From Lactobacillus sp. (GTDB taxonomy: Bacteria; Bacillota; Bacilli; Lactobacillales; Lactobacillaceae): a stretch of DNA of 31,817 nucleotides. Positions 16,835-28,125 of this stretch are shown here, in pieces. Both the position numbers and the translations under genes were made by a program. Every line of letters starts with the position of its first letter. The first letter of the stretch is position 1. The notes under the pieces were generated by a model. It did not search any database. It saw nothing but the letters and a program-made list of their open reading frames with translations, and had not been told where the DNA came from. The DNA lies in NCBI RefSeq assembly GCF_014803895.1, contig NZ_JAAVAU010000011.1, positions 115,402 through 147,218 of the forward strand, read 5' to 3'.

Positions 16835-17665
16835 TTAAAAACGATTAAAGTCAGTTTGTTCTAAAATATTACCTGGTTCAGCCTGAATAATATCCTGACT
16901 ACGATCAACTTCAGTGATTTTAATTAATGATTGATAATCATCTACAACCTTCTGTGAAGCATTCTTACTTTCACATAAAACGCACATTCCACTAACAGTA
17001 CAGTTGAATTCTTTAGTTAATTCTTCCATACCAGTTAAAGTGCCGCCGCCCTTCATAAAATCATCGACAATTAAAACATTAGAGTTTTCAGGAAGACTCC
17101 TTTTAGCTAATTCCATCTTCTCTACTCGCTCACTTGATGAAGCAACATAATTAACCGAAATAGTTGCCCCTTCAGTAATCTTAGGTCTTCTTCTAACAAT
17201 TACAAAGGGTACATTTAAGTAGCGACTAACAGCTTGAGCTAAGGCAATACCTTTAGTTTCTACAGTCATAACATAGTCAACATTACTATAAGCATACTTT
17301 GTTGCAATTAACTGGCCAATTTTTGCTAAATCTTGAGGTGATCCTAAAATATCTGATAAATAAACAAAATTACCAGGCAAAATGCGTTTAGGATCTTGAA
17401 CTTGAACGGCTAAACTTTCTATATATTCGCTGGCTTCTTGCTCACCCATAAAAGGAATATATCTAACCCCTCCTGCCGCACCAGCAACTGTTTCCAAAAT
17501 ACCATTCTTATTAGCAGCTAAAGTATCTTTTAAAATAGCCAAATCTTCTGAAATTGAAGACTTAGCAGCACCATAACGATTCGCAAAAAATGGTAAAGGA
17601 ATCAATGTATGTGGACGTTCTAAGAGATATTTCACCATGTCTACTAATCTTTCTGAACGTTTCAT
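16835..17665 (-). CDS. purR: Pur operon repressor PurR
   Basis: 276 aa. The N-terminal ~75 residues are a winged helix (RLVDMVKYLLERPHTLIPL ... AAKSSISEDLAILKDTL). The rest is an adenine-PRT-like domain with the PRPP-binding loop VLIVDDFMKGGGTLTGM (near 198-214). This is the Bacillus-type PurR, which binds PurBox DNA and responds to PRPP. In lactic acid bacteria the homologue often acts as an activator. The ATG follows AAAGGTAAGAAGCG. A PurBox-like sequence lies about 100 bases upstream. Neighbours glmU, prs and the xpt, guaA and pyrG genes make a nucleotide-supply context. Confidence 0.95.
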   Translation of the reverse strand: MKRSERLVDMVKYLLERPHTLIPLPFFANRYGAAKSSISEDLAILKDTLAANKNGILETVAGAAGGVRYIPFMGEQEASEYIESLAVQVQDPKRILPGNFVYLSDILGSPQDLAKIGQLIATKYAYSNVDYVMTVETKGIALAQAVSRYLNVPFVIVRRRPKITEGATISVNYVASSSERVEKMELAKRSLPENSNVLIVDDFMKGGGTLTGMEELTKEFNCTVSGMCVLCESKNASQKVVDDYQSLIKITEVDRSQDIIQAEPGNILEQTDFNRF

Positions 17666-17724
17666 CGCTTCTTACCTTTCTATTATGTAATTGTTTTCAT
17701 GCACTAAATTAAATATACCCTATG

Positions 17725-17768
17725 TAAAGAAAAATCACTAGCATTTTTCAAAAAATACTAGTGATTGT
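17725..17768 (-). terminator. Terminator of veg
   Basis: On the minus strand AATCACTAG and CTAGTGATT, extended by A/T pairs, form a long hairpin followed by a T-rich run. It lies after the veg stop and before purR. Confidence 0.8.
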
Positions 17769-17776
17769 TCGTAATA
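17764..17776 (-). promoter_or_regulatory. PurBox-like sequence upstream of purR
   Basis: On the minus strand TATTACGAACAAT matches the PurBox consensus AWWWCCGAACWWT at 11 of 13 positions. It overlaps the edge of the veg terminator, and no second box is seen at the usual distance, so it is tentative. Confidence 0.3.
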
Positions 17777-17790
17777 CATTAATTCTATAA

Positions 17791-18030
17791 TTACATTATA
17801 TTGAATTCAAGTTCAATATTCTTAGTTAAAAGATCTGTGTAACTATATGAAACTCTTTCAAAATTATTCTGATCTTGATCAAGATCAACTACAAATACTG
17901 CACGGTAGGTTTTAGTCAACACACCTTTTCTGCGCGTCACTTTCTTTCTGCCAGCTTGTGCAACAACTATAAGACTTTCTCCAATATGAGAGTCTAACTT
18001 CTCTTTGATGTCTGTTAATGACATTGGCAC
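17791..18030 (-). CDS. veg: Veg protein (biofilm-associated, DUF1021)
   Basis: 79 aa from GTG 18030, nine bases after AGGAG; an ATG two codons later is less well placed. It fits the Veg family in length and in the motifs SLTDIKEKLDSHIG, TYRAVFVVDLDQD and ERVSYSYTDLLT. Veg stimulates extracellular matrix gene expression in B. subtilis; a helper role is inferred here. The gene follows ksgA, as is usual in Firmicutes, and has a strong promoter of its own. Confidence 0.93.
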   Translation of the reverse strand: MPMSLTDIKEKLDSHIGESLIVVAQAGRKKVTRRKGVLTKTYRAVFVVDLDQDQNNFERVSYSYTDLLTKNIELEFNIM

Positions 18031-18058
18031 TAGACGTCACTCCTTTGCATTGGAGTAA

Positions 18059-18087
18059 ATTATAGCACAAAAAATAACAAAATTCAA
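18059..18087 (-). promoter_or_regulatory. Strong promoter of veg
   Basis: TTGAAT (18082-18087), a 17-base gap and TATAAT (18059-18064), with TG at the extended -10 position (TGCTATAAT). The best sigma-A match in the window, as expected for veg. Confidence 0.8.
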
Positions 18088-18104
18088 GTTTATCTCCTTG
18101 ACAT

Positions 18105-18998
18105 TTAATTGTCAGTATGCTTTTTAAGCAAATGTGCCAATTCAATAAACTGATTAATTGTTAATTCTTCTGGCCGAACACGTAAATCTAAACCTAAATC
18201 AGTTATTAGCTTTTCACGCTCATCTTTATCTTTAATAAGCGGTTTTAGATTATTAGATAATGTTTTACGCCTTTGAGAAAAACTTAATTTAACCAAATGA
18301 TCAAAATATTTATAATCAGCAATATCAGGCTTTTGAGCAAGTGGAGTTAAAACTACAACAGCAGAATCTACTTTTGGTCTTGGCATAAAAGAACCACTTT
18401 TTACTTCTTCAGCTAATTCTACATGCATCCTAGTTTGTACAGCAATTGTCAATGGGCCATATGCTTTTGACTGAGGCTGAGCCACAAGACGTTCAGCCAC
18501 TTCTTTTTGCATCATTAAAGTTAAACTTACAAAATCTAAATCACTTTGAATTAAGTCAAAAATAATTGGGGTTGTGATATAGTAAGGCAAATTAGCAACA
18601 ATCTTGATTGGTTCTGAAAAATTAAAGAAATCACCAATATCTTCTTTAAAATTCGCCTTTAAAACATCCTTCATGATTAACTTAAATCTATTATCTAAAG
18701 TTTCACCATTAATCTTTTGTGGCAATTCATTTTGCAAAATTTCTGGTAAATCATGATCAACTTCATAAGCTGCTACTTTTCCACCTGCCAACAAGAGTTG
18801 CTCTGTTAATGAGCCAATTCCTGGTCCTATCTCAATCACCTGATCACCAGGTTGAATTTTAGCAGCTTCAACAATACCTTGAATTGCAGCTAAATCAATC
18901 AAAAAGTTTTGACCTAAATTCTTTTTAGCATGCATGAAATAACGATTTACGATTGCCTGTGTTCTAACCGGAGAAGCAATCGGCATACTATTGGACAC
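18105..18998 (-). CDS. ksgA: 16S rRNA (adenine1518-N6/adenine1519-N6)-dimethyltransferase
   Basis: 297 aa from GTG 18998 ([11 protein letters not shown]), nine bases after the AAGGAGG that lies in the end of rnmV; the TTG at 19004 is too near. It dimethylates two adenosines in helix 45 of 16S rRNA. Motifs are [11 protein letters not shown], the SAM site [12 protein letters not shown] and the catalytic [10 protein letters not shown]. It overlaps rnmV by 11 bases in the conserved tatD-rnmV-ksgA-veg order. Confidence 0.96.
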   Translation of the reverse strand: MSNSMPIASPVRTQAIVNRYFMHAKKNLGQNFLIDLAAIQGIVEAAKIQPGDQVIEIGPGIGSLTEQLLLAGGKVAAYEVDHDLPEILQNELPQKINGETLDNRFKLIMKDVLKANFKEDIGDFFNFSEPIKIVANLPYYITTPIIFDLIQSDLDFVSLTLMMQKEVAERLVAQPQSKAYGPLTIAVQTRMHVELAEEVKSGSFMPRPKVDSAVVVLTPLAQKPDIADYKYFDHLVKLSFSQRRKTLSNNLKPLIKDKDEREKLITDLGLDLRVRPEELTINQFIELAHLLKKHTDN

Positions 18999-19551
18999 TT
19001 TCAACGGCCTCCTTCACTTCTTTATAACTAATCCCAAACATTTCCAGACGACGGTAGAATTGCTTAGCATTTCCGTAACCAATTCCAAGTTTAATACCAA
19101 CCTTTTCACGCAATTTTCTAGCGTTTGGTCCCATCCCTAAACCTAAAGAATTATATTTTTGGCGAGTTAAATCACTTTCTTGTTTTTTAACTTCATGTAA
19201 ATCACTTAAGGCACGCTCTAAGGCTTCTTTAGAAGCATGTTCAACTCCCAAACTATTACCACGCTTAGTTGGTTCGCCCTCTTTTCTAGTAATGAAAGCC
19301 TGCTTAGCATTTGGTACAGCTTGCGTCACTAGTTTTCTAATTCGTTCACCATTGAAATCAGGATCAGTAAAAATAATAATCTCTCTTGTTTGAGAAAGTT
19401 TTTTTATTTCGGCTAAAGTTTCATCAGAAACTTCTGAACCATTTGTTTCAATAGTTTCAATTCCTGGAAAAAATTGGCGCAGTCTCTTAGTATCATCGCG
19501 CCCTTCTACGATAATAACAGCATTAAACTGCTTTTGATTATTTGATTCCAT
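18988..19551 (-). CDS. rnmV: Ribonuclease M5
   Basis: 187 aa. It matures 5S rRNA. The N-terminal Toprim domain has [13 protein letters not shown] (catalytic Glu) and [12 protein letters not shown] (DxD); the C-terminal part includes [15 protein letters not shown]. The ATG 19551 overlaps the end of tatD by 14 bases with a weak internal ribosome binding site, so translation is probably coupled. Confidence 0.95.
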   Translation of the reverse strand: MESNNQKQFNAVIIVEGRDDTKRLRQFFPGIETIETNGSEVSDETLAEIKKLSQTREIIIFTDPDFNGERIRKLVTQAVPNAKQAFITRKEGEPTKRGNSLGVEHASKEALERALSDLHEVKKQESDLTRQKYNSLGLGMGPNARKLREKVGIKLGIGYGNAKQFYRRLEMFGISYKEVKEAVESVQ

Positions 19552-20307
19552 AAATTCTCATCGCATTCTTATAAGTATGTTCAGCTACTTTTTGAATATC
19601 AACACCACGTAAATCTGCGATTGCTTGAGCTACATAGTGCACATATCCAGTTTCATTTTGTTTACCACGATATGGCTTAGGAGTTAAATATGGGGCATCA
19701 GTCTCAATTAACATGCTCTCCCATGGTACTATCTTTGCAGACTCATGAACATCAGTCGCCTTAGTAAAAGAAACAACACCAGAAAAGGACAGCATCAAGC
19801 CTAAATCAAGAAACTTTTTCATCCATTCAGGATTACCATTAAAGTTATGTAAAATCCCACCATATTCGCTAACCTTACTATTTTTTAAAATTTCATAGGT
19901 ATCTTCAAAAGCATCTCGAGTATGAATATTTACTGGCAGCTTAAGATCATGAGCAATCTCTAATTGTTCCGCAAAGACTTTTCTTTGGACATCGCGTGGA
20001 GATTCATCCCAGTAATAATCCAAACCAATTTCACCTAAAGCAACAGTCTTATCCAATCGCAGCTGTTCAATCAACTTATCACGAGCAGGTTGGTTCCAAT
20101 TCTTAGCCACATCTGGACAATAGCCAACAATGGCATAAAGATTATCAAAACGATTACTTAACTCAACCGCACGTTCATTGAACTCAGGATCTTGCCCCGC
20201 TACAGCTGCCTTAGTCACACTTAACTTAGCTGCCCGATCAAGATAATACTGCTCCTTGCCTCGAAAAGGCTCATCATTTAAGTGAGTATGTGAATCAAAA
20301 ATTTCCA

Positions 20308-20308
<1 letters not shown>
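19538..20308 (-). CDS. tatD: TatD-family metal-dependent deoxyribonuclease
   Basis: 256 aa. A TIM-barrel hydrolase: DSHTHLNDEPF (metal-binding His pair), GEIGLDYYWD (Glu), PVNIHTRDAF (His), GILHNFNG (His) and LIETDAPYLTPKPYRGK (Asp). Family members are Mg2+-dependent 3'-5' exonucleases. Its ATG overlaps the metG stop as TAATG, so the two are coupled. Confidence 0.95.
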
Positions 20309-22335
<2,027 letters not shown>

Positions 22336-22337
22336 CT

Positions 22338-22346
22338 AGTATATCA
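22338..22346 (-). promoter_or_regulatory. Extended -10 promoter of metG
   Basis: TGATATACT on the minus strand is an extended -10 (TG, one base, TATACT) about 45 bases before metG. The leader is too short for a T-box. Confidence 0.5.
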
Positions 22347-22375
22347 TAGCATTACTACTTAACTGAAATAGACAA

Positions 22376-22415
22376 AAAAAGCAGGCATTTTTGAAAAATA
22401 TGCCTACTTTTAGTT
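22376..22415 (-). terminator. Terminator of the small immunity-like gene
   Basis: On the minus strand AGTAGGCAT and ATGCCTGCT pair (one mismatch) around an A/T-rich loop and are followed by TTTTTTT. Confidence 0.75.
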
Positions 22416-22448
22416 AATTTATCTTGCAGTACTACTTAATAGTACCCG

Positions 22449-22727
22449 TTATAAATTAGTTAAAGAACCCGTTATTCCTGCACTGTTCCATTTATTAGGT
22501 CTATCTAAAATTATTTGTAAGGAAACTAATTCCTTGGGTAATTTAAAACCATGAGATACGGAATAGATATTAAGTGCTTGTTTTAAATTGGAAATTACTT
22601 GAGTATTATCTTTTTTATTTATTTTTTCTATGGCTTCCTCAATAGCTTTAAATAATATTTCATCTTGTTTAACTACAGTGCTTGTAGTTAAATCCTGCAA
22701 AACAATTTTTAATTCAGTATAAATCAT
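22449..22727 (-). CDS. Small helical protein, putative bacteriocin immunity protein
   Basis: 92 aa, predicted all-helical, without signal peptide or membrane segment. The helix order (ELKIVLQDLTTS, LFKAIEEAIEKINK, QVISNLKQALNIYSVSHGF, PKELVSLQIILDR) and a C-terminal NKWNSAGITGSL resemble the four-helix enterocin-A-type immunity family. That assignment is by pattern only. No bacteriocin gene, leader peptide with double Gly or transporter is seen nearby, so it would be an orphan. The ribosome binding site is weak (AAAGAAG). It lies between metG and mgtA and has its own terminator. Confidence 0.55.
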   Translation of the reverse strand: MIYTELKIVLQDLTTSTVVKQDEILFKAIEEAIEKINKKDNTQVISNLKQALNIYSVSHGFKLPKELVSLQIILDRPNKWNSAGITGSLTNL

Positions 22728-22786
22728 GGTACTTCTTTGTTGAGTAATACTAAAATTTTACTCTCTATTTTAATTGCCTCTCTACA

Positions 22787-22838
22787 ATTTTTAATTATAA
22801 TTCTTAACTAATTTATACTAAAAATTATAATTAAAAAT
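22787..22838. repeat. Perfect 16-bp inverted repeat between mgtA and the immunity-like gene
   Basis: ATTTTTAATTATAATT (22787-22802) and AATTATAATTAAAAAT (22823-22838) are exact complements with a 20-base loop. It may be an operator, or part of a compound terminator, since its right arm shares bases with the hairpin at 22833-22877. Confidence 0.7.
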
Positions 22839-22877
22839 GTCTCTTTACAACTTAACTCGTCATAAAAAGACATTTTT
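22833..22877 (-). terminator. Probable terminator of mgtA
   Basis: On the minus strand AAAAATGTCT and AGACATTTTT pair over 10 bp with a loop of about 25 bases, ending in a T run. It starts about 15 bases after the mgtA stop. Confidence 0.6.
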
Positions 22878-22891
22878 CAATCATATTCTGT

Positions 22892-25576
22892 TTATAATAA
22901 ATATTTTTCTGACTTCAAGTACCATTTCTTAGCTAGCGTTGCAAGTGCAATATAAAGCAATAACATCACTGCAACCACTAATAAATAATAACTTGGCATG
23001 GGACCGAATTTCAAATAATGAGCCAATGGAGTAAATGGAATTATCGTCCCAATCACTCCAGCTCCCATTGTTGCCCATAACACTGGTGCAGTTGCGTGTT
23101 GTTTAATAAATGGTAACCTCGGATCACGTAAGACTTGAATAACCATCTCTTGAGTCCAAAGAGATTCGATAAACCAACCTGTACAAAATATTGTTGTAAA
23201 TAAAACTTTTTGAGCCGAGTCAGCTGCTGTATAACTTGTTCCAACTATGTTGGGACAAATGTATCTAAATAATATAAAGAAAGTTAAAATATCAAAAATT
23301 GAAGACACAGGACCAAAATAAAGCATAAATTTTGGTAATTTTTTTGTATGCCATTTTCTTGGTACTTCTAAATAACCATGATTCATTTTATCAAAAGGCA
23401 AAGATAGGCAGCTAACTCCATAAAGCAAATCTAGAATCACAAGTTGTAAAGGTAACATCGGCAAAAATGGTAAAAAAGAAGACGCAACTAAAATCGAAAG
23501 AATATTTCCAAAATTAGATGACAGGGTAATCTTTATATATTTCATTGTATTTCCAAAAATTTGGCGACCAATGCGGACACCTTTTTCCAAAATACGTAAA
23601 TCTTTATGAAGCAAAATAATATCCGCTGATTCCTTGGCAATATCAACCGCGTTATCAACTGAAATCGAAACATCTGCAGCTTTCATCGCTGGTGCATCAT
23701 TAATACCATCCCCAATGTAAGCAACAGTATGGTTATTACTCTTCAAAATATTGATAATTCGTGCCTTAAGTTCGGGTGTAAGTTTGACAAAAATGTTGCA
23801 TTCTTCTACCATCTGTTTCATTTCGTCAGCGTTTTTACCTTCAAAATCACTACCAGAGTAGACAGTATCAACATTAAATCCAACTTGCAGTCCCACATTT
23901 CTAGTAACTGCTTGATTATCACCAGTCAAAATCTTAACAGTAATACCATCTTTTTTTAACTGCTTTAAAGCATCTTTAGCACTTTCCTTGGGTGGATCTA
24001 AAAAAGCTAAAAAGCCAATCAAAATTAGGTCTTTTTCATCTTCGCTACTAAACTCGCCAACTGGAGCGGGATTTAATTTATAGCCTAAAAGCATGACTCT
24101 TAGACCATCATTATTCATTTCAGTAATTTCTTGACGTACCTTTTCTCGCCATTGATCAGTCAGTGGCATTACTTGCCCATTGAGCTCCATCTTATCACAA
24201 CAAGCAAGCATTTCTTCAGCAGCCCCTTTAGTGACTAACATGTGCTCATTTTCTGAATTAGCCACAACTACACTCATTCGTCGACGCTTAAAATCAAAGG
24301 GAATCTCATCAACTTTATTGTAACGATACTGCAAATCATTTACATCCAGCTCATCTCCAGCCGCATCAATCACCGCTTTATCGATTAAATCTTTCATCCC
24401 AGTTTGATAATAACTATTTAAATATGAAAGCTCCAAAACTTTCTTTTTTTCTTGCAAATTTAAGTTATAGTGACGTTCCAGCACCACTTTATTTTGGGTT
24501 AAAGTACCTGTCTTATCAGTACACAAAATATCAGCTGACCCAAAATTTTGAATGGAATTCATCTTTTTGACAATTGTGCCGTTTTTCGACATTTCAATTG
24601 AACCCTTCACCAGGTTGCTAGTTACAATTACCGGCAACATTTCCGGTGTAAGACCAACAGCTGTTGCAATTGCAAAAATTAAAGCACTAGACCAGTTTCC
24701 TTTAGTTAATCCATTAATAATTAAAACCAATGGTGCAATAATTGCCGTCATTGCGAGCAAAAGTTTAGAAATATTTCTAATTCCAACATCAAAAGTAGTT
24801 TCTTTTATCTCAGTCTTAGAAATGTTCCTAGCTATTTTTCCAAACAGTGTTTTATCACCTGTCGCAAATACGACACCAACACCTGAGCCAGAAACAATCG
24901 TTGTTCCTTCATATAAAATATTAGGATAATCCAGATAGTCATTAAGCTTATCAGGATTCGGCTTTATATTAGCCATTTTTTCTACCGGACGTGATTCACC
25001 ATTTAGTGAAGCAGATGAACAAAATAAGTCTTTACTTCTAAGTAAGCGCATATCAGCGGGAATCATATCACCTGCGGCAACATTAATAATATCTCCGATT
25101 ACTACATCTTCTGTCGGTAATTCCTGATTTTTGCGGTCACGTCTTACATTTGTAGTGACAGACACCATCTTTAATAGGTCATCAACAGCATCATTACTCT
25201 TTAAATTTTGGATAAAGCTAATAATTCCCGAAATTACTACCATGGTTAACATGATAAAGACAGTACTATAATCTCTTTGACCCACTGGTACTAAAAAATA
25301 ATTACTTACTAAAGAAACCAAAGCCAAAATCAATAAAACTATTGTAAATGGCGTAAAAAATGCTTGGATAAAAAAGTGTAACTTAGTATCATCTTTTTTA
25401 TTAGCTACTTCATTAGGCCCATACTTTTCTAAACGCTGCTTAGCATCAGTTTGCGTCAAACCACTAATCGAGGTTTGCAATCTTTGCAAGGTTGCAAATT
25501 TATCTTCTTGAGCGATTCTCTTCACCAACTTGGTGTCTGTAAGTAGTCTTCTACTAGAATTGTTGATTTTTAACAA
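22892..25576 (-). CDS. mgtA: P-type Mg2+-importing ATPase
   Basis: 894 aa from TTG 25576, eight bases after AAAGGA; ATG 25585 is in frame but touches that site. A longer open frame up to 25792 only reads through the riboswitch. Domain order: N-terminal cation-ATPase domain (SGLTQTDAKQRLEKYGPNEV), actuator with LNGESRPVEK, phosphorylation site CTDKTGTLT, ATP-binding KGAAEEMLACCD, hinge TGDNQAV and GDGINDAPA, and about ten membrane segments. This is the MgtA type (P3B) that imports Mg2+. It is controlled by an M-box riboswitch, so expression should rise when Mg2+ is low. Confidence 0.95.
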   Translation of the reverse strand: MLKINNSSRRLLTDTKLVKRIAQEDKFATLQRLQTSISGLTQTDAKQRLEKYGPNEVANKKDDTKLHFFIQAFFTPFTIVLLILALVSLVSNYFLVPVGQRDYSTVFIMLTMVVISGIISFIQNLKSNDAVDDLLKMVSVTTNVRRDRKNQELPTEDVVIGDIINVAAGDMIPADMRLLRSKDLFCSSASLNGESRPVEKMANIKPNPDKLNDYLDYPNILYEGTTIVSGSGVGVVFATGDKTLFGKIARNISKTEIKETTFDVGIRNISKLLLAMTAIIAPLVLIINGLTKGNWSSALIFAIATAVGLTPEMLPVIVTSNLVKGSIEMSKNGTIVKKMNSIQNFGSADILCTDKTGTLTQNKVVLERHYNLNLQEKKKVLELSYLNSYYQTGMKDLIDKAVIDAAGDELDVNDLQYRYNKVDEIPFDFKRRRMSVVVANSENEHMLVTKGAAEEMLACCDKMELNGQVMPLTDQWREKVRQEITEMNNDGLRVMLLGYKLNPAPVGEFSSEDEKDLILIGFLAFLDPPKESAKDALKQLKKDGITVKILTGDNQAVTRNVGLQVGFNVDTVYSGSDFEGKNADEMKQMVEECNIFVKLTPELKARIINILKSNNHTVAYIGDGINDAPAMKAADVSISVDNAVDIAKESADIILLHKDLRILEKGVRIGRQIFGNTMKYIKITLSSNFGNILSILVASSFLPFLPMLPLQLVILDLLYGVSCLSLPFDKMNHGYLEVPRKWHTKKLPKFMLYFGPVSSIFDILTFFILFRYICPNIVGTSYTAADSAQKVLFTTIFCTGWFIESLWTQEMVIQVLRDPRLPFIKQHATAPVLWATMGAGVIGTIIPFTPLAHYLKFGPMPSYYLLVVAVMLLLYIALATLAKKWYLKSEKYLL

Positions 25577-25609
25577 TTTCAACATCCTTTCTAGAGTCGC
25601 AAACAAACA

Positions 25610-25645
25610 AAAAAGACCGATATAAATACTGTATCGGTCTTTTTT
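25610..25645 (-). terminator. Riboswitch-controlled terminator upstream of mgtA
   Basis: On the minus strand GACCGATA and TATCGGTC pair, extended by A-T pairs, then a T-rich tail. It lies between the M-box and the mgtA ribosome binding site, so it is the expression platform. Confidence 0.88.
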
Positions 25646-25660
25646 AAGCGATATATACTC

Positions 25661-25814
25661 GTCGTTCAGTTTTAACACTACGTGACGTAAGGCTATAACC
25701 ATAGCTAGCTGGCTGGGGAGGGCCTTAAATCGACGATCCCTGTTTGACCCGTTGGCATCTCTGGATGTTGCTGGGCGACAGCATATGTTCACGTAGGAGT
25801 CTCACCTAACAGTT
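25661..25814 (-). ncRNA. M-box (ykoK) magnesium riboswitch
   Basis: Read on the minus strand, the leader has the conserved M-box blocks in order: GTTAGGTGAGACTCCTACG, ATATGCTGTCGCCCAGCAA, AGATGCCAACGGGTCAA, ATCGTCGATTTAAGG, and a closing segment TGTTAAAACTGAACGACG. These match the ykoK/mgtE leaders of Bacillus. High Mg2+ compacts the aptamer and lets the following terminator form, switching mgtA off. Confidence 0.95.
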
Positions 25815-25886
25815 TATTTGCTACTTATTATTAACACTATAAACACTTTATAGATAAAAGACGAGTTCGTCAACCGCATGAAAACT

Positions 25887-26465
25887 TTAATGCTTTATTT
25901 TGAAATTTTGATACCAAGTAAATGCAGCAGTTGCAACAATTGCAATTCCTATCCCCCACACCATGTTTACACTTTGAGGATGATCAATCTTTTGCAGTTG
26001 CTGTTGCGTCAGATCATTTTTATTTCCTGCTAATTCATATTGTTGAGCAATTAAGGTACCAATTGCATTAATGCAAGTATTGATTCCCTTATTAAATTTT
26101 TTATTATTTGAACTACGTAAATCATCGCCGGCGTAACGAACAATATTGCCACACTTTGAACTAGTTAGAATCTTGCTAAAGTTTTTTCCAGCAAAAATTT
26201 GAACATTATTTCTCTTACCATGACCTACCGCAATAATTACTTCATTAGCTTTAGGTTTTAGTTGTACTATATTTTGCCCCTTACTACTTCGAAGTAAGAT
26301 TCGTGGCTTTTGCTTAGTCTTTTGATATTGTGTATTTCTTTGTTCTACATTCTTAATTACACTTTCATTAAAAATATGAACTGGATCATGGACAGAACTC
26401 GTAGTTGCTGCCAATGAAAATATTCCTATCAAAAGAAAAAAGATTGCTGAAATTTTATGCTTCAT
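25887..26465 (-). CDS. Membrane-anchored extracytoplasmic protein, possibly TPM-domain-like
   Basis: 192 aa. It has an N-terminal signal or anchor segment ([18 protein letters not shown], residues 5-22), an extracytoplasmic part of about 140 residues and a C-terminal membrane helix ([18 protein letters not shown]) with a short basic tail. The middle ([21 protein letters not shown] ... AGDDL ... FNKGI) resembles TPM domains in order of strands and helices, but I am not sure. No lipobox. ATG 26465 overlaps the end of comEB by 11 bases, so it is the last gene of the trpS-comEB operon. Function unknown. Confidence 0.6.
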   Translation of the reverse strand: MKHKISAIFFLLIGIFSLAATTSSVHDPVHIFNESVIKNVEQRNTQYQKTKQKPRILLRSSKGQNIVQLKPKANEVIIAVGHGKRNNVQIFAGKNFSKILTSSKCGNIVRYAGDDLRSSNNKKFNKGINTCINAIGTLIAQQYELAGNKNDLTQQQLQKIDHPQSVNMVWGIGIAIVATAAFTWYQNFKIKH

Positions 26466-26949
26466 TTTTACCTTCTGCCTGCTTTAAATGGTTTTCTAAG
26501 CTTTCAAAATACCTACTTTCAAGTTTAACTTGTTCAATCGCAACGCCCTTTTCGCGTAATAATTTTAAAGTCAAAGGATCATCATGATAGTCATAATAAT
26601 AATTTATTTTTTTAACTCCTGCTTGTACTAGTGACTTCGCACAATTAAAGCAAGGAAAATAGGTTACATATATTTCTGTATTTTCAGTAGAAATGCCATT
26701 TTTAGCACATTGAATTAAAGCATTCATTTCCGAATGAATTGTCCTGCCACAGTGTCCATCTACCATTAAATGTCCTACATCATCACAATGTGGCTGGCCT
26801 GACACACTACCGTTATAACCAGTCGCAATCATTCGATCATCTTTAACAATAACACTTCCCACTAAAGCACGATCACAAGTCGAGCGCTGGGCAATAACAA
26901 GTGCTTGCATCATAAAATACTGCTTCCAAGGAATACGATCACGTAACAT
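26455..26949 (-). CDS. comEB: Deoxycytidylate (dCMP) deaminase, ComEB family
   Basis: 164 aa. A zinc-dependent cytidine-deaminase-fold enzyme: TIHSEMNAL supplies His and catalytic Glu, PCFNCAK the two Cys. It deaminates dCMP to dUMP, the precursor of dTMP. The early loop [19 protein letters not shown] is typical of the dCMP deaminases. ATG 26949 follows AAGGATTTTT. It sits 23 bases after trpS and overlaps the next gene. The competence name is historical; no comEA or comEC is seen here. Confidence 0.93.
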   Translation of the reverse strand: MLRDRIPWKQYFMMQALVIAQRSTCDRALVGSVIVKDDRMIATGYNGSVSGQPHCDDVGHLMVDGHCGRTIHSEMNALIQCAKNGISTENTEIYVTYFPCFNCAKSLVQAGVKKINYYYDYHDDPLTLKLLREKGVAIEQVKLESRYFESLENHLKQAEGKNEA

Positions 26950-26972
26950 AAAAATCCTTCTATCCCTGTTTA

Positions 26973-28004
<1,032 letters not shown>

Positions 28005-28040
28005 CTAAATAAATATAAACTTGTTATCTTTATGATTTAC

Positions 28041-28070
28041 ATTCTAGCAAAAAATACGGTTTACTGTTAA
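28041..28070 (-). promoter_or_regulatory. Promoter of trpS-comEB operon
   Basis: TTAACA (28065-28070) and TAGAAT (28041-28046) are 18 bases apart on the minus strand, about 45 bases before trpS. Confidence 0.65.
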
Positions 28071-28083
28071 TTAATGGCGAAAT

Positions 28084-28092
28084 TGCTAAAAT
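28084..28092 (+). promoter_or_regulatory. Extended -10 of the SRAP gene
   Basis: TGCTAAAAT is an extended -10 (TG, one base, TAAAAT) about 35 bases before the SRAP start, back to back with the trpS promoter. The -35 match is poor. Confidence 0.45.
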
Positions 28093-28125
28093 AGTTTTTG
28101 AAAGGATTATTAACGACTTCAACAT

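Noticed and set aside
18099..18114. TGACA...TGTCA palindrome at the end of ksgA
   Set aside because: No T run follows, and it overlaps the stop codon; it is not a convincing terminator or operator.
25577..25792. N-terminal extension of MgtA of about 70 residues
   Set aside because: It is translated M-box and terminator sequence, with no similarity to P-type ATPases.
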